Source: Argopecten irradians (taxonomy: Eukaryota; Mollusca; Bivalvia; Pectinida; Pectinidae). From it: a stretch of DNA of 64,000 nt. Positions 33,327-46,598 of the stretch are shown piece by piece. A model generated the notes under the pieces. The model did no database searches, was not told the origin of the DNA, and saw nothing but the letters and a program-made list of their open reading frames with translations. Each line of letters begins with the position of its first letter. Position 1 is the stretch's first letter. A program made the position numbers and the translations under genes. The stretch covers positions 40,129,882 to 40,193,881 of the forward strand of contig NC_091145.1 in the NCBI RefSeq assembly GCF_041381155.1, given 5' to 3'.

Positions 33327-36300
33327 GTCAAAATGAGCTTTACGGTGCCCAAAAGAGCCAAGCGAGAGCCAGGAAGGAGAGTTGGTGGATTAGCAAGGAT
33401 ATTTATAAGGTCTATGAAAGAGCTCAAGGACAATGAACTGGCTAGAGTGTTGAAAAAGGAATCTGAATCCACAAACAAGACAGTCACAGATTGTGTAGGA
33501 GGTACCAAGGTAAACAATGACTCCAAGGCTCTCTCACACCAAAACCACAGAAAGCTACCGGAACACGCAAGTCTGCACAAGTCCAAAACAGAGGATAATA
33601 TATGGTCATCAACCAATGATTTAACCTCAACTAATGGCAAAAAAGAGGAGGGAACAGGAAGAAAGACTTCTGAAGATAACAAGTCGCTTCCTAAGGACCA
33701 CAACGGTAAAGGGGATGGGAGTGCAGCTGCAGAATCTAAACAAGTGGGAAATGATTTTGGCATGAAAAGGAACTATTCTAAAGAGGACGATATCTCAGCC
33801 GCACATCATGAGGAAAATTCATTAACTACAGAAAGGTCAGTCAGTCCTTTGTCAAAAGCTTCCAAAGTGGCAAACAAAGAAAGTTATTCTGAAGGCAATA
33901 AATCTACAATAGCTGACATTAAAAGTAAGAGAGGGGGTGCTTCCACATCAAGTAAATTGTTTACAGAAAGTATAAAGATCAACTGCCAAGATGGACATTC
34001 TTGTTTACCAAAGCATAGGCATAGACCTTACAGCCAAAGAAGACACTCCAACAGTTCCAGGGAGAGAGATGTAGAGAAGCTGGAATCTGAAGACTGGAGC
34101 TCTGATCTTCTCGAGGTTGAGGGTAGGGGAGGGAATTTACACCACGCAGATACAACTGAACAGAATATTGTACATCTGTGTATGGAACAGAAATGTAATG
34201 ATGGAAATGTCAAAACCATAGAAAAAACCGCTAACAGTGGAAACAACTGTAATAAAGCAGACGAGAGAGCATCAAAAGATGTCAGTGAAGTTATAGGAGG
34301 TGATGGTACTGAAGAGAATACAAGTCAGAAGTGTAGAAGTAGTTCAGATCAACAAACATGTAAAGAGGATGTGAGTCCTGAAAGGAAGCAAATCAGGAAT
34401 CAACCAAATGACAGTAGTCATGTTCTCACAAAATCATTGAGCTCCGATGTGTCGGCAGAGAAAACTGATGACAATGAAATGAACTCTGGTCAAGGTTTGG
34501 AAAAGGGTCATGTTGTTACTGAGAACTTTGATCAAAGGCTAAAAGACAATTTAGATCGTCATCTTGATGACAAGGTTTCAGCAATGCTGCATAATTTCGG
34601 TGAGGTTGACAGTGAGCAGACTCATGTCAAAATTACATATACTGACATTCAAGTGTTCCCTGAATCAACAGGTTCCAATGATAGTGAAGGTTTAGAAAAA
34701 GGTGATTATAGGGAAGATAAGCTGAAAAATGTGGCAATGAAGGCTGATGAGGGTCATGAAAAACGCAAATTTGAAAAGCAAGAAAATACAGAGATAAAGA
34801 AAGAGGAGAGATATAAATCATGTGTACTTGAAAAGAAAGAAACTGTAGAGATGAAGATTGATGAGAGTTGTGAAACACAAACATTTGAAAAGCCAGAAAC
34901 TACAGAGATAAAGAAAGAGAGGTATAAAATAAAAACATTTGAAAAAAAAGAAACTGAAGATTCCTTACTTGTTCGCTCAGAGAAAAATTCATTGCAACAG
35001 TTGGAGGAAGTTTGTGAGGAGGAGAAAAACAACCATAATTCAATCGGACCAAAATGTGTAGCGGAAAACGCAGAAATATCCAAACCTGGAGAGAAACCAG
35101 AAATACAAGACTATTGTAAGGACAATCAACATTCTACACAAACTGTTACATACTGTGATAGTACATGTACAGGAGACAGGGATGAGGATAAAAAACAGAC
35201 TGACAGGAACGGAGCGCTTCCCCTCTGTGGGGACAATCAACATTCTACACAAACTGTTACATGCTGTGATAGTACAGGAGACATTGATGAGGATAAAAAA
35301 CAGAATGACAGGAAAGGCGCGCTTCCTCTCCATGTCCCTGTCTGTGATGTTCCATTTGTTTATAACAGACTAAAGAACACTGGCACAATGTCTGGTTCAG
35401 ACAACTCTTCAAATTTTTCTTCAAAGAAAAATTTTGACAAATCGGATTTGATCCCGAAAGTAGAATGGAGGAAACCTTCACCTTGGAGAGAGAATTCATC
35501 TGCTAGTTCAGACAGTTCTTACACTGCGAGGAGCTCAAGGCCAAGGCCAAAGAAACCAAAGAGAAAGTTTAAACATACAAAGAGCATGGCCAGAGGGCAC
35601 ACCTTAACAGTATCTCCTATATCAACACCACTAGCTGGATCACCGTCCATCTCTCAGAACGTCCGGGGGGAGAAACAGCCAAATACAAAATCTACCTACA
35701 ATAGCATGATTCACTCTAAGGTTGAGGCTATGGCGAAGGAGATGAAGGCCAAGGTTCTCACACCACCAGACAGTAAAGCTAGACAAATGGTGTCTAAGCC
35801 TACTATGTACAGAGACAGTCTTAGAGCCATGAAGCAGGTCAGGGAGGAAAATGATCCTTGTCATCAAATTCCCCTTGAGCAGGAGAAAAAAGATACTTCA
35901 AGAACGAAACTCAACATGCTTTCACAGGTCAGCTCAGATCGAGAAAGTTCAGAATCCACTGGATGTGAATATGTAGATTGTATTTCTGATTCAGCCCAGG
36001 AGGATAGTACAGAGTTTGGAAGTTTCATTGAATCAGTTCAAAAGGAAGGTACAGAGCGTAGCAGAAGTTTTACTGAATTATTACAAAAGGAGGTTACGGA
36101 GCAAAGTAGAAGTATTTCTGTATCAACACAAAAGGAAAAAAAGGAGTACAGTAGACGTATTTCTGTATCATCAGAAAAGGAAATAACTGGTTGCGGTAAT
36201 ACTAAATTGACAGAAAGTTTGGGTTCAAAGAGCAAATCTAATGTCATCCTTGTTCAACCTAAAAGCTCTGATCAAAGAAAGGAGAAAGCTTATGTCCATG

Positions 36301-39300
36301 TAATTAAAGCACAAGTGAGCTCTGAGCCACAACTTTCAGATAACCAAAGATACGCCTGTCGTCATAGACATAATGAACATTCTCAAAAAGAGGAAAGTAT
36401 ATCAGGGAAGTGTTTTAGAAATTCAAAATTCAAGGAGCAGCATAGAGGTGAAATAAGACATCAGGAAATATCAGGAAACAAGGCACATCTAGGATCTAAA
36501 CATGGAGAAAAGTTGCAGTCAAAGAATGTTGAATCACAGAACATTGTTAATGCTAGGCATGACACGACTATTCAGTCTACAGATAAATGTGATCCTAGCC
36601 ATCAAAGAGATTCTACAGAGTTACAGGATCACATCAAAGGGAATCATCGAAATACTGGCAAACCCTTGGAACAACAAAATTTTGAGGGGAGGCATACTCA
36701 AATTTTAGAATCTACTGGTGATAGTAATATTTTACATCTTGGAAACTCTGGTGACTTGTCAAAATCTGAAGGACATTCTACTAGAAAAAAGGAGCAAGTA
36801 TCTGAACGTGAAAATGATTCGGATAACATAAGGCATGTGAACTTGTCCAGTAATTCAGAGAGTGAAGGACAAAGCAGTCCTAGAGGTCAGGACAATTTAT
36901 GTTGTACAAGGACAAAAACCTCGGTCAGCAATGGTAGCAATATTTCCGGGAATATACAGCGAGGACACATCTCCCGATGGAGCAATAGCTTCAACAATAG
37001 ACAGGGCAGTCATATAAATAGTTCGGAAAATGGAATCAAGGTCACAGAACATCCAAGTCATACTGCATTACACCTCAACAACCAGGACACCATCAGAGGT
37101 CAAAATAGGTCAGAAAATTTACAATCAACAAACATCAGGGAGGACAATGTAAATCAAGACTATAAAAAGACAAGGTCTTTTATACTGGACAACTCCTCTC
37201 AAGGTCATAATAGGAATGGGCTTAATAGACAGAAGGATTCTTCCCAAGGTCAAAATAGGTCAGAGTCTGTAAGACAGGACAACTTACCTCAAGGTCACAG
37301 TAAGTCAGAGCGTTTTAATCAGGACAACCGATCTCAAGGTCACAGCTGTTATAGGCCCACAAGGCAGGAAGATTCATCTCAAAGTCACAATAGGACAGAG
37401 TCTGTAAGACAGGACAACTTACCTCAAGGTCACAATAAGTCAGAGCGTTTTAATCAGGACAACTTACCTCAAGGTCACAATAAGTCAGAGCGTTTTAATC
37501 AGGACAACAGATCTCAAGGTCACAGCTGTTATAGGCCCACAAGGCAGGAAGATTCATCTCAAGGTCACAATAGGACAGAGTCTTTAAGACAAGACAACTT
37601 ATCTCATGGTTGCAATAGGACAGAGGTACATAAGCATGGCAGTTACTTCCAAACTGATAAAAGTTCAGAATCAGGACGGCTAGAAAGCTCATTACAACAT
37701 AGCCATGTGGAAACTTCAATTAAAAAAAGTTCTATGATCGATAATGGGAAGGACATCGTACGCTGTCAAAGTACTACTGAAAATAGACCTAATAGAATTT
37801 CTGAATCTGGAGCTCAATATGATTTGCAAGATGGTCAACAAAATTGTTCACAGTTTAGGCCTAATCTCCATCCTCATTCTGGGTCAAGGTTTGGTAATGA
37901 AAGATTAGCTGTAGCTGATGGTCTGATACCAGCAGACACCAACTATAACCATGCGAAAACTGTTGATTCTCAGAGGAGACCAGTTAGGTCAGACACCCAT
38001 AACAAAATGGATTCAAAATGCAAGTTACAGAAGCAAGCCGGTTCAATCACTGGACAAAATATACTGAAAGATAAAGCCATTATTTGTGTAGGACTGGAGG
38101 GATCGGATGAGAACTGGGATATAGACCTATTATCTGTGGCTCCATCCATAGATAGTAAAGGTGTAGGTGACAGAGAGAGAAACAGGATAAACGATGTGTC
38201 GGAAACTAGTGTGCTTAAACCATCCACAGATAGTAATGACATCAATGACAAGGGGAAAAACGATGTGTCGGAAACTAGTGTAGTGGAGGGCAAACTAGAT
38301 TCATCCAAGGTATTTGTGAATGGAATGTCACACTGTGTACAACATGGATCCAAGTTCAGAATGGACAATGTTTGCCACAAACATGTAGAGAACTCTGATA
38401 AAGGTATAGGAGAAATAAGTGGCATTTGTTCCTACGACAAAGCTGATACCCAAAAGAAGTGTGAAGTTCAGACAACATCTGATACCTCTGATAGATTTAG
38501 CGGGACATCCTGTAATCGTACAGGACGTGTGGCAATGGATGGTGATAATGGGCATACTGTATATAAGTCTTCTACTGATCAACATCCTAAGCTTACTAAC
38601 CTGCACGAACGGGCAAAGACATCTGATGATTGGAGAGATTCCAGGAAGCTTGATGAAAGATCAAGAAAGTATCAACCATGGGATAGGAAAGACAAGTATG
38701 GGTTAATAGATAATGGATTGTCATCCAAAGACTCCCATACCGGTAATCTGGACAGGGGTAAAACTCCAGCTGTTTATCCCAAACATAGCTCTGTTGAGAG
38801 GAAAGGGACAGACTACCAGAGGAAGTGTCCCTGGTCTGAGGCCCTCAAACAGCCGGACCATGTAATGGAGGAGATAGAAGAAAATTGGGATGCAAATCTA
38901 TTGGATATTGAGGGCATACTTAAAACCCACAGACAGGAGGCTAAAACTGTGGAACAAGTCGTACCAGGTGGACAAGAGTTGTCTAAAACAATGACTAATG
39001 ATCATCAATCAGGGAAATTTACAGGATCTGATCTGAGAACTGGCCATCATCAGCTGGAGGAATGGGAGTCAACTGTGCTTGACTTAAACCTCATTAGTGG
39101 TGTGGACAGGATCAATAGTGATAATGAAGGACTGACTAACAAAGAAAGACATGTGCTTCGTACAGGACAAGTGGGTGAGGCTGATGGGTTGTCAGATTGT
39201 AGTCAACCTGTTTGTAATGTACAGAACGACCAACCCATACATACTGTCCAGGAAAACGAAGGATCTGTCATTCCCCAGTCAGATTGTAGTTTGAGTGAAT

Positions 39301-42300
39301 CTCGAGGAATGGCAGAGTTTGAGGACAACTATACAAGTGATGATGTAATGGACTCCTATGTATTCCTGAGTCAGGAGGAATGTGACACCCGGACATCAAC
39401 TGACCAAGAAATGGACAAATTGTACAACAGACATCCAAACTCTCCTGTGACATTTAGACCCCATGTATCTTCTGACAAGTCAAAGCAAACAAACAATTCA
39501 AGGAATCAGAAGTATTTAAGTAGTGAGATGAGAAATGATTTGCAACCTCCACCAATATATAGAAGGAAGAATAGGCCTCCAGGGTATGGGCCTGAGGAGT
39601 GTGTATGTCCACCTGGCTGTGTCCAGTACTGGACCTGGAGATGCTGCTACTGTCGCTGGGGATGGGAACCCCGTATCTGTGATATTAGGTCAGCACTTGA
39701 CATATCCGACTACTTCTCTCCTCCCACCACCGACGACAAAGGTAACGGTCATCTTCCTTTAATTGTTGACTATGATATTAACTCAAAATTGTCTGCACAG
39801 TTAATTAACTCCAAAGTGGTCGATATACACAGCAGAATGTATATATTATCATTCTACTTCACATTCATTAACTGTAATTCCATGGTGTTGAAATACTTAA
39901 AATAAATCATGTAAAAAGACGCATCATATTTGTAAATTTTATGATATCAATTTTCTATCAGGTAGTGCCTTCTCGGCTGACCTGATGCATACTGAACTCT
40001 TAATGACTGTTCATTTTAGATAGGAAATACTTTAATGTTGGGGGTGGGGCGGGGTAAGTGCTTAGTCATTATACCGTCATGATAAAACAGCATACTTATA
40101 AATGACACACTTACTACTTTGTAGTTCATGTATCATTTGGTTGTTGTCATAATTAGGAAACAAATACTACCATGACAGTATGACTGTTTTCAGTGTTGTA
40201 CTCTTTAAGCGAGTAATATTGATCATGATTATACAGTGTATTGTATTTTACACTTCTATGTATTTTCAGACACGACTGACTTGGGATTACGTATGCGGTA
40301 CAGGCCCCGCGGGATATTGGCCATGGGTCCAAACAGAATTCCTCCTCCACCCAGTAGGGAGCTGTGGAACCAGATGCAGCAGGGAGCTGCCCCAGTATAC
40401 CCCCTTCCTCCTAGGGGCACAGCTAATCCTTACAACAGGGCACCACATCCTCAGCTACCCAGGTCATATCCCTCTGACTCTCGAAAAGTTGTGTGTGACA
40501 TGGGTCGCAGTAATCCATATGGATTATCATCAGTGCAGCATTCTTCAAAAACTGGGGAGCAAAGTGTTTCTAAAGGAAAAACAATCTACAGCTACAATCC
40601 ATCTGAGTATGTGGCCAAAGATCGAATGATGAACAATGGAAATTTAGCAGGGAAACAACAAACTTTTAGTTGTGGAGAACTAATGTGTGAAACAAATGGG
40701 TTGAGCTCAGACGATCTGCAAGATCTACAACTCAACAGTCCTAAGCTGGTAGACTATGGCTTCAGTGAAACGGATGATTCTGAGGAGGAGAAGAAAGAAT
40801 CAAAGTCCAGAGTTGTTTTGTTTGGTAAAGATGACCAGGACAGTGATTGCTCTAGTGAGAACAAGAGGAAACTAGATCAGGAGGATCAAGACGAGAATAA
40901 CAAGGAGGATGTCACTTCAAAGAGGAGGCATGTATTGCCTCCCAGCAACATTTATCATTTTATAAGGCACTCAGTAAAAACTGAACAAAGTACAACAAAA
41001 GAGCCGGAGAAAAAAACGACTGCCTATGTTCCTCCCCATAGACGTCAAACAGTAGAACTTCCGGACTCTTCCCATAGGGACAGTCCAAGCAAACCAGAAA
41101 GGAAGAAACAGGCCACACCCAAAGACTATGATTTAAATGTTTCGTCTCCGACTAGTAAACCAAGTCCTAGTCCAGGATCGTACCCTTGGACACCATTCTG
41201 GGCGAGCCCTCCTCATCCAATGACTGTACCTGTATCGCCCTTGTACGGTTACCACCAACCCCCCTGTCCTTACCCACCTGGCTACTATTACCACCCAACA
41301 GACTGGTACCATGGTAACTCGGCTGGCGAGTCGTATGGTGGAGCTTACCCACAGACGACTCGCACCCATTCCAACAACAGTACAGCTGTGAAAACATCAA
41401 CTTCATCTCCAACTGCAACCAAGGAAAATCTTCAGACAGATGTCAAAAGTCCTGAACGGCTAGTGTTACCACCAAGGATCAAGTTCTTGGAGAGGACTCG
41501 ACTTTTAGGCCATAGTACGGATTCAGAAAGTAGCTCATCATTTCCATTGGTTGACTGGAAGGCAAATTTCAAGGAGAAATGTAAACGTTACTGTGGAACT
41601 TTCATTGACTCCCATTGCCATCTGGATTTCCTGTTTAACCGTCAATCGTACAGAGGTACCTGGTCTAAGTACAAGATTTTACATGAGGCTACCATGCCTC
41701 ACAGTTTTGAGGGATGTGTGGCTGTTTTCTGTCACCCTAGCAGCTTCAGATCAGAAGGTAAGCACTGTGTCAATCAAAATAGGGCAGTTATCAGAAGCAG
41801 CTGTATAGGTTGTTAAAATGGGATTTATTAATGATACTTTTACACAACCTTTGAATATTTGACATTTGGTTGACTAGTACAATTTGTCTGATGAAGGTTT
41901 TAGGACATATTTTAAAACTCAGTGAGACATTACACAATTAATTAAATGTTTACTATAAATTCAACCCAAAGAAACAAAGCCATTTGTATTTCTCTGATAA
42001 GTTCCAGTGTAATTCAGTTCCTTTGAAACTGTTTCTGCTTATAACTAAGTGATACAAATACCATTGATTTTAAAGATTATATTTATATTTCAATTAAATG
42101 TCATGTTGAATGTTCATGGAAAATGACTGTAAAACATGTGTTACAGATGATGTATAGAAAAGTATCAGTTTTCTTTTGTAATTTTTTATGAAAAAAAAAT
42201 CCAACATTTACATAAAGATTAAAGTAGTAGGATAATGCTTTTCTTTCTGCGAACTTCCACCCTATAACGGAGTTGTTTTTCAGGACTGTGGAGAGATATT

Positions 42301-45176
42301 GCCCTAGAAGAGGATGTCTGGTTAGCGTTCGGCTGCCACCCTAAAAATGCTACCGAGTTCTCGCCCCGCGCTGAAGAGGGACTGCTCCGCTGTCTGCAGC
42401 ACAAGAGAGTTGTGGCTTTGGGAGAGATTGGTCTTGACTACTCAGGCATGTATGTGTACTTATTACTACTATGTCTCTAACTAATACATAGAATGTTTGA
42501 TTAATGTGACCAAAGTTACAGCACCAGTACTGTATGGTTGTATACTTATTACTACTATGTCTCTAACTAATACATAGAATGTTTGATTAATGTGACCAAA
42601 GTTACAGCACCAGTACTGTATGGTTGTATACTTATTACTACTATGTCTCTAACTAATACATAGAATGTTTGATTAATGTGACCAAAGTTACAGCACCAGT
42701 ACTGTATGGTTGTATACTAATTACTACTATGTCTCTAACTAATACATAGAATGTTTGATTAATGTGACCAAAGTTACAGCACCAGTACTGTATGGTTGTA
42801 TACTTATTACTACTATGTCTCTAACTAATACATAGAATGTTTGATTAATGTGACCAAAGTTACAGCACCAGTACTGTATGGTTGTATACTAATTACTACT
42901 ATGTCTCTAACTAATACATAGAATGTTTGATTAATGTGACCAAAGTTACAGCACCAGTACTGTATGGTTGTATACTAATTACTACTATGTCTCTAACTAA
43001 TACATAGAATGTTTGATTAATGTGACCAAAGTTACAGCACCAGTACTGTATGGTTGTATACTTATTACTACTATGTCTCTAACTAATACATAGAATGTTT
43101 GATTAATGTGACCAAAATTACAGCACCAGTACTGTATGGTTGCTAATATTTGTTTGGCTTTAAATTTCACTAAATTTGCGTACTCTACCTATTCTGTAAA
43201 ATTAATACCTTGCAAAATTTTTCAAAAGTCATGGATTTACACAACATCTGCTGCTATATAAATTTCATTTTAAAATGCTGTACAAGCGGATTATTCACTA
43301 ATGTAAAGCCCTGTGATTAAGTTCTGAACAGTAAATCAGAAAATTTTGAACCTGCGAATTTAACAAATATAGAGTGTTTAATTGTGTAGAGACAGTCAAA
43401 TGTAGGTTGAGTGTCACCTACAGGCAACAACAAATTTCCATAAATGAAACAATAGCTTTCAGATACACAGGTACACATTGATAGACATGACAAAATACAA
43501 GCTCTAACAATAGATATTGTAACCTATCAGATATATGAATTACATTTAATAAATGTTTTTGAACTATTGCATGTTCAAAGACCGATAGTTTATCATTCAG
43601 TTTTTTTCTAGATTTAAACAACATCAAGCTATACAGAAGAGTGTGTTTATCAAACAAATCCAACTGGCCCTGGAGATTAACAAACCACTTGTGATACACT
43701 GCCGGGACGCAGAGGAGGATTGCCTTCAGATCTTAGAAAAGGTTGGTTAATTTATAGATGATTTATGTATTTATCTGAATTGTTTTATGTGTAAATGTTC
43801 AATTAATGTACTTGACAACATGAAGAAACAATGGAAAATGTATCACATTCTCTTTTGATTGTTCAGAAACCACACTGAATTACAGAAAGATATGTTAACT
43901 CTATTTACAGACTGTGCCCCGAAACTACAGAATCCATTGTCACTGCTTCACCGGAAACTACGAGTCGGCCAAGAAATGGTTGGACCTGTTCCCTAATCTC
44001 TACATCGGTCTGACCCCATTGGTGACCTATCGTACAGCTACCCCCACTCATGAAGTGGCTCGCTTCATACCCCTAGATAGACTCCTGCTGGAGACAGATG
44101 CTCCTTACTTCATACCAAGGAAGGTAGGATTTACTGGCAAATTAACCCTTTTGTACTGCTCAATTTTGTAATAAATGTTGAGGTCACATGAAAGAAAAAA
44201 TATTCTATCGATTTAAATGAAAATTGCTATTGCCAGAGAAGCAAAAAAAAAAAAAAAAAAAAAAAGAGCGTTTTGGCTTATTTTCATTAATCAGAAGTCC
44301 TAATGTCATGATATTAGCCAGTGACAACAAAACAGTGCCAAAGTGACAGAAACAACTACTTCTCAATATCCAAAAAGCCAAGAAAATTAGGCCAGTTCTT
44401 CAAAAGATGATCGTTAATTCCTTTTCAATGACAGATTTTGATAAAAAAAAAATCTTTGCAAGCTTGACAAAGTTAATGAGTTTATGCCTTGGAGTGTCAT
44501 TCACATAACAGTATTTCCCCTTACTCTCTCTCTACTAGTTATACCTCACTCAATGGACTAAATTTGTCATAGACATCCTGGGGTGAAAGGGATAATTATA
44601 AACTTTGATCCTCGGTCACTGTAACCAGGAAGGACAGGGTCTTATAACAGAGCAAAGGTCTTCTGCTGAAGGGAGGAAATCTATTGGTTCATATTGGTCT
44701 GTGACATCATGGGGTAAAGGAAGCCAATTTTACATAAATTACAGTCATATACACATGAATCTTCGTCACTATACAACAGGATATTGATGTTTTAAGCATC
44801 AAAAAGTTGTCAAACATTATTTCATTGGCACCAGCAATAACAGAGGTCAGTCAAAGCTAATGTGCAATTTGTATGAAATGGGTTGAAAATTGTTGGCAAA
44901 AACATGAGGGTACCGTTATTGGGGGAGGCCCCCCTAAATAGGGAAAATATGGTACATAAAAATGTAGTATTTAGGCATGCCTTGATTGTAATTTAATAGT
45001 TGGTAAAGCACTGACTTTTACATTTCAAATTGCAGTTTCCAAAGGAAGATGTTCAGTTTTCACACCCGGGGATGGCGATTACCGTGGCAGAACATGTGGC
45101 GTTTCTGAAGAGATGTTCAGTGACAGAAGTATTGCATGCCTGTCGACAGAACACACGGACGATGTACGGGGTATAA
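33327..45176 (+). CDS. TATDN2: TATDN2-like TatD nuclease with giant disordered N-terminal region
   Basis: Coding exons are 33333-39741, 40270-41757, 42284-42449, 43612-43741, 43911-44123 and 45036-45176, with the first exon starting at 33327. All introns have GT/AG borders and the phases join to one frame of 2849 codons including the stop. ATG lies 6 nt after a TTCTTAG acceptor, so 5' UTR exon(s) lie upstream. Residues 1 to about 2540 are low-complexity Ser/Lys/Glu/Asn-rich, with a basic patch RPRPKKPKRKFKH (about residue 736, NLS-like). They also contain 15-residue tandem repeats (about 1287-1431) and a Cys/Trp cluster near 2090. A Pro/Tyr-rich segment lies in exon 2. The C-terminal ~300 residues are a TatD metal-dependent hydrolase: FIDSHCHLDF, LGEIGLDYS, VIHCRDAEED, HCHCFTG and LLETDAPYF supply the expected His, Glu and Asp ligands, so activity is likely. 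Human TATDN2 (about 760 aa) has the same layout but a far shorter N-terminus; it acts on nucleic acids in the nucleus and has been linked to R-loop processing. Confidence 0.9.
37195..37625 (+). repeat. Coding 45-bp (15-residue) tandem repeats in TATDN2 exon 1
   Basis: There are about ten in-frame units of the QDNLPQGHNKSERFN / QDNRSQGHSCYRPTR / QEDSSQGHNRTESVR type, arranged partly as a three-unit super-repeat that is duplicated (37320-37375 and 37500-37555). Smaller internal duplications elsewhere in the exon are at 34730-34960 (EKxETxEIKKE type), 35121-35330 (DNQHSTQTVT type) and 36010-36180 (QKExTExSRSxS type). Confidence 0.85.
42455..43143 (+). repeat. 86-bp minisatellite, 8 copies, in TATDN2 intron 3
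   Basis: The unit TATACTTATTACTACTATGT...TACAGCACCAGTACTGTATGGTTG repeats with almost no change. Units differ mainly at TACTTATT versus TACTAATT. The array starts about 5 nt inside the intron, directly after the GTATGT donor at 42450, so donor-proximal sequence is part of the first unit. Confidence 0.93.
44243..44265 (+). repeat. A23 homopolymer in TATDN2 intron 5
   Basis: A run of 23 adenines between GC and GAGCG. It could be the tail of a degenerate retroposed insertion, but no target duplication is evident. Confidence 0.8.
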
Positions 45177-45687
45177 GTAACCTCGTAGTGTGTTAGATGT
45201 GTCCGAGGAAGCATCATTCACTGTGTATGTGGTGTTACCAGGAGATCAAATATTCACTATGCTGTTTGAAAAGTCTAGTTGTTTATGCAGGTTTATATTT
45301 TCGCAATTTTTTCATACTGAAACTAGAAAAATAATTTTCAGTTTTTATCTGCCCTTGTGGGATAGATATTGATTGTGACGTCATATGTTCTGAAGCGTAA
45401 CATCATATTTTTCAGAGAAAACAATGAGGATTTCGCTCACAAAATAATGACATCACAATTGATATCTACCTTCAAGGGAGATAACTCTGTAATATGCAAA
45501 GATGGAATGTATGATTCAATTATATATCAATACCTTATTTATCAAAATTTCACAATCATATCAATGTTCTGAGAAAATGCGAAAATATGATCCCGTGAGA
45601 TTAACTGGCTATCCAGTATTCTGCTGTTATCATTTGTGCTTTGGCTGTCTCGGGACTCATATGTTGATAAATACAAGTTGAGTATTT
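45177..45687 (+). other. Probable TATDN2 3' UTR
   Basis: Sequence following the stop codon. It is AT-rich, has no further frame of interest and shows no clear AATAAA before the minisatellite at 45688. The mature 3' end is therefore not fixed by the sequence. Confidence 0.4.
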
Positions 45688-46598
45688 CGTAGGCTGTGAA
45701 CTGGCAGTTTGTTTAGATTCCTTCGTCGTAGGCTGTGAACTGGCAGTTTGTTTAGATTCCTTCGTCGTAGGCTGTGAACTGGCAGTTTGTTTAGATTCCT
45801 TCGTCGTAGGCTGTGAACTAGCAGTTTGTTTAGATTCCTTCGTCTTAGGCTGTGAACTGGCAGTTTGTTTAGATTCCTTCGTCGTAGGCTGTGAACTGGC
45901 AGTTTGTTTATATTCCTTCGTCGTAGGCTGTGAACTGGCAGTTTGTTTAGATTCCTTCTTCGTAGGCTGTGAACTGGCAGTTTGTTTAGATTCCTTCGTC
46001 GTAGGCTGTGAACTGGCAGTTTGTTTAGATTCCTTCGTCGAAGGCTGTGAACTTGCAGTTTGTTTAGATTCCTTCGTCGTAGGCTGTGAACTGGCAGTTT
46101 GTTTATATTCCTTCGTCGTAGGCTGTGAACTGGCAGTTTGTTTAGATTCCTTCGTCGTAGGCTGTGAACTGGCAGTTTGTTTAGATTCCTTCGTTGTAGG
46201 CTGTGAACTGGCAGTTTGTTTATATTCCTTCGTCGTAGGCTGTGAACTGGCAGTTTGTTTATATTCCTTCGTCGTAGGCTGTGAACTGGCAGTTTGTTTA
46301 TATTCCTTCGTCGTAGGCTGTGAACTGGCAGTTTGTTTAGATTCCTTCGTCGTAGGCTGTGAACTGGCAGTTTGTTTATATTCCTTCGTGGTAGGCTGTG
46401 AACTGGCAGTTTGTTTATATTCCTTCGTGGTAGGCTGTGAACTGGCAGTTTGTTTAGATTCCTTCGTCGTAGGCTGTGAACTGGCAGTTTGTTTAGATTC
46501 CTTCGTCGTAGGCTGTGAACTGGCAGTTTGTTTATATTCCTTCGTCGTAGGCTGTGAACTGGCAGTTTGTTTATATTCCTTCGTCGTTGGCTGTGAAC
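45688..46598. repeat. 39-bp minisatellite, about 23 copies
   Basis: The unit is AGGCTGTGAACTGGCAGTTT then GTTTAGATTCCTTCGTCGT (period 39), with GATTCC/TATTCC and minor variants. Since 39 is a multiple of three, the minus strand is open for 335 codons (45657-46664, 13-residue unit HSLRRRNLNKLPV) and the plus strand is open as VGCELAVCLDSFV repeats. No splice sites or flanking conserved coding sequence support a gene. The open frames are best explained by the repeat period. Confidence 0.92.

Noticed and set aside
33323-33763. 146-codon minus-strand ORF opposite the start of TATDN2
   Set aside because: It is the antisense shadow of the long coding exon, and its Ser/Leu-rich composition follows from the Lys/Glu/Ser codons of the sense strand.
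42445-42450. GC-AG intron (TCAG|GCATGT) after the LGEIGLDYS exon of TATDN2
   Set aside because: That junction breaks the frame. The GTATGT donor at 42450 gives a standard GT-AG intron and keeps the TatD reading frame.
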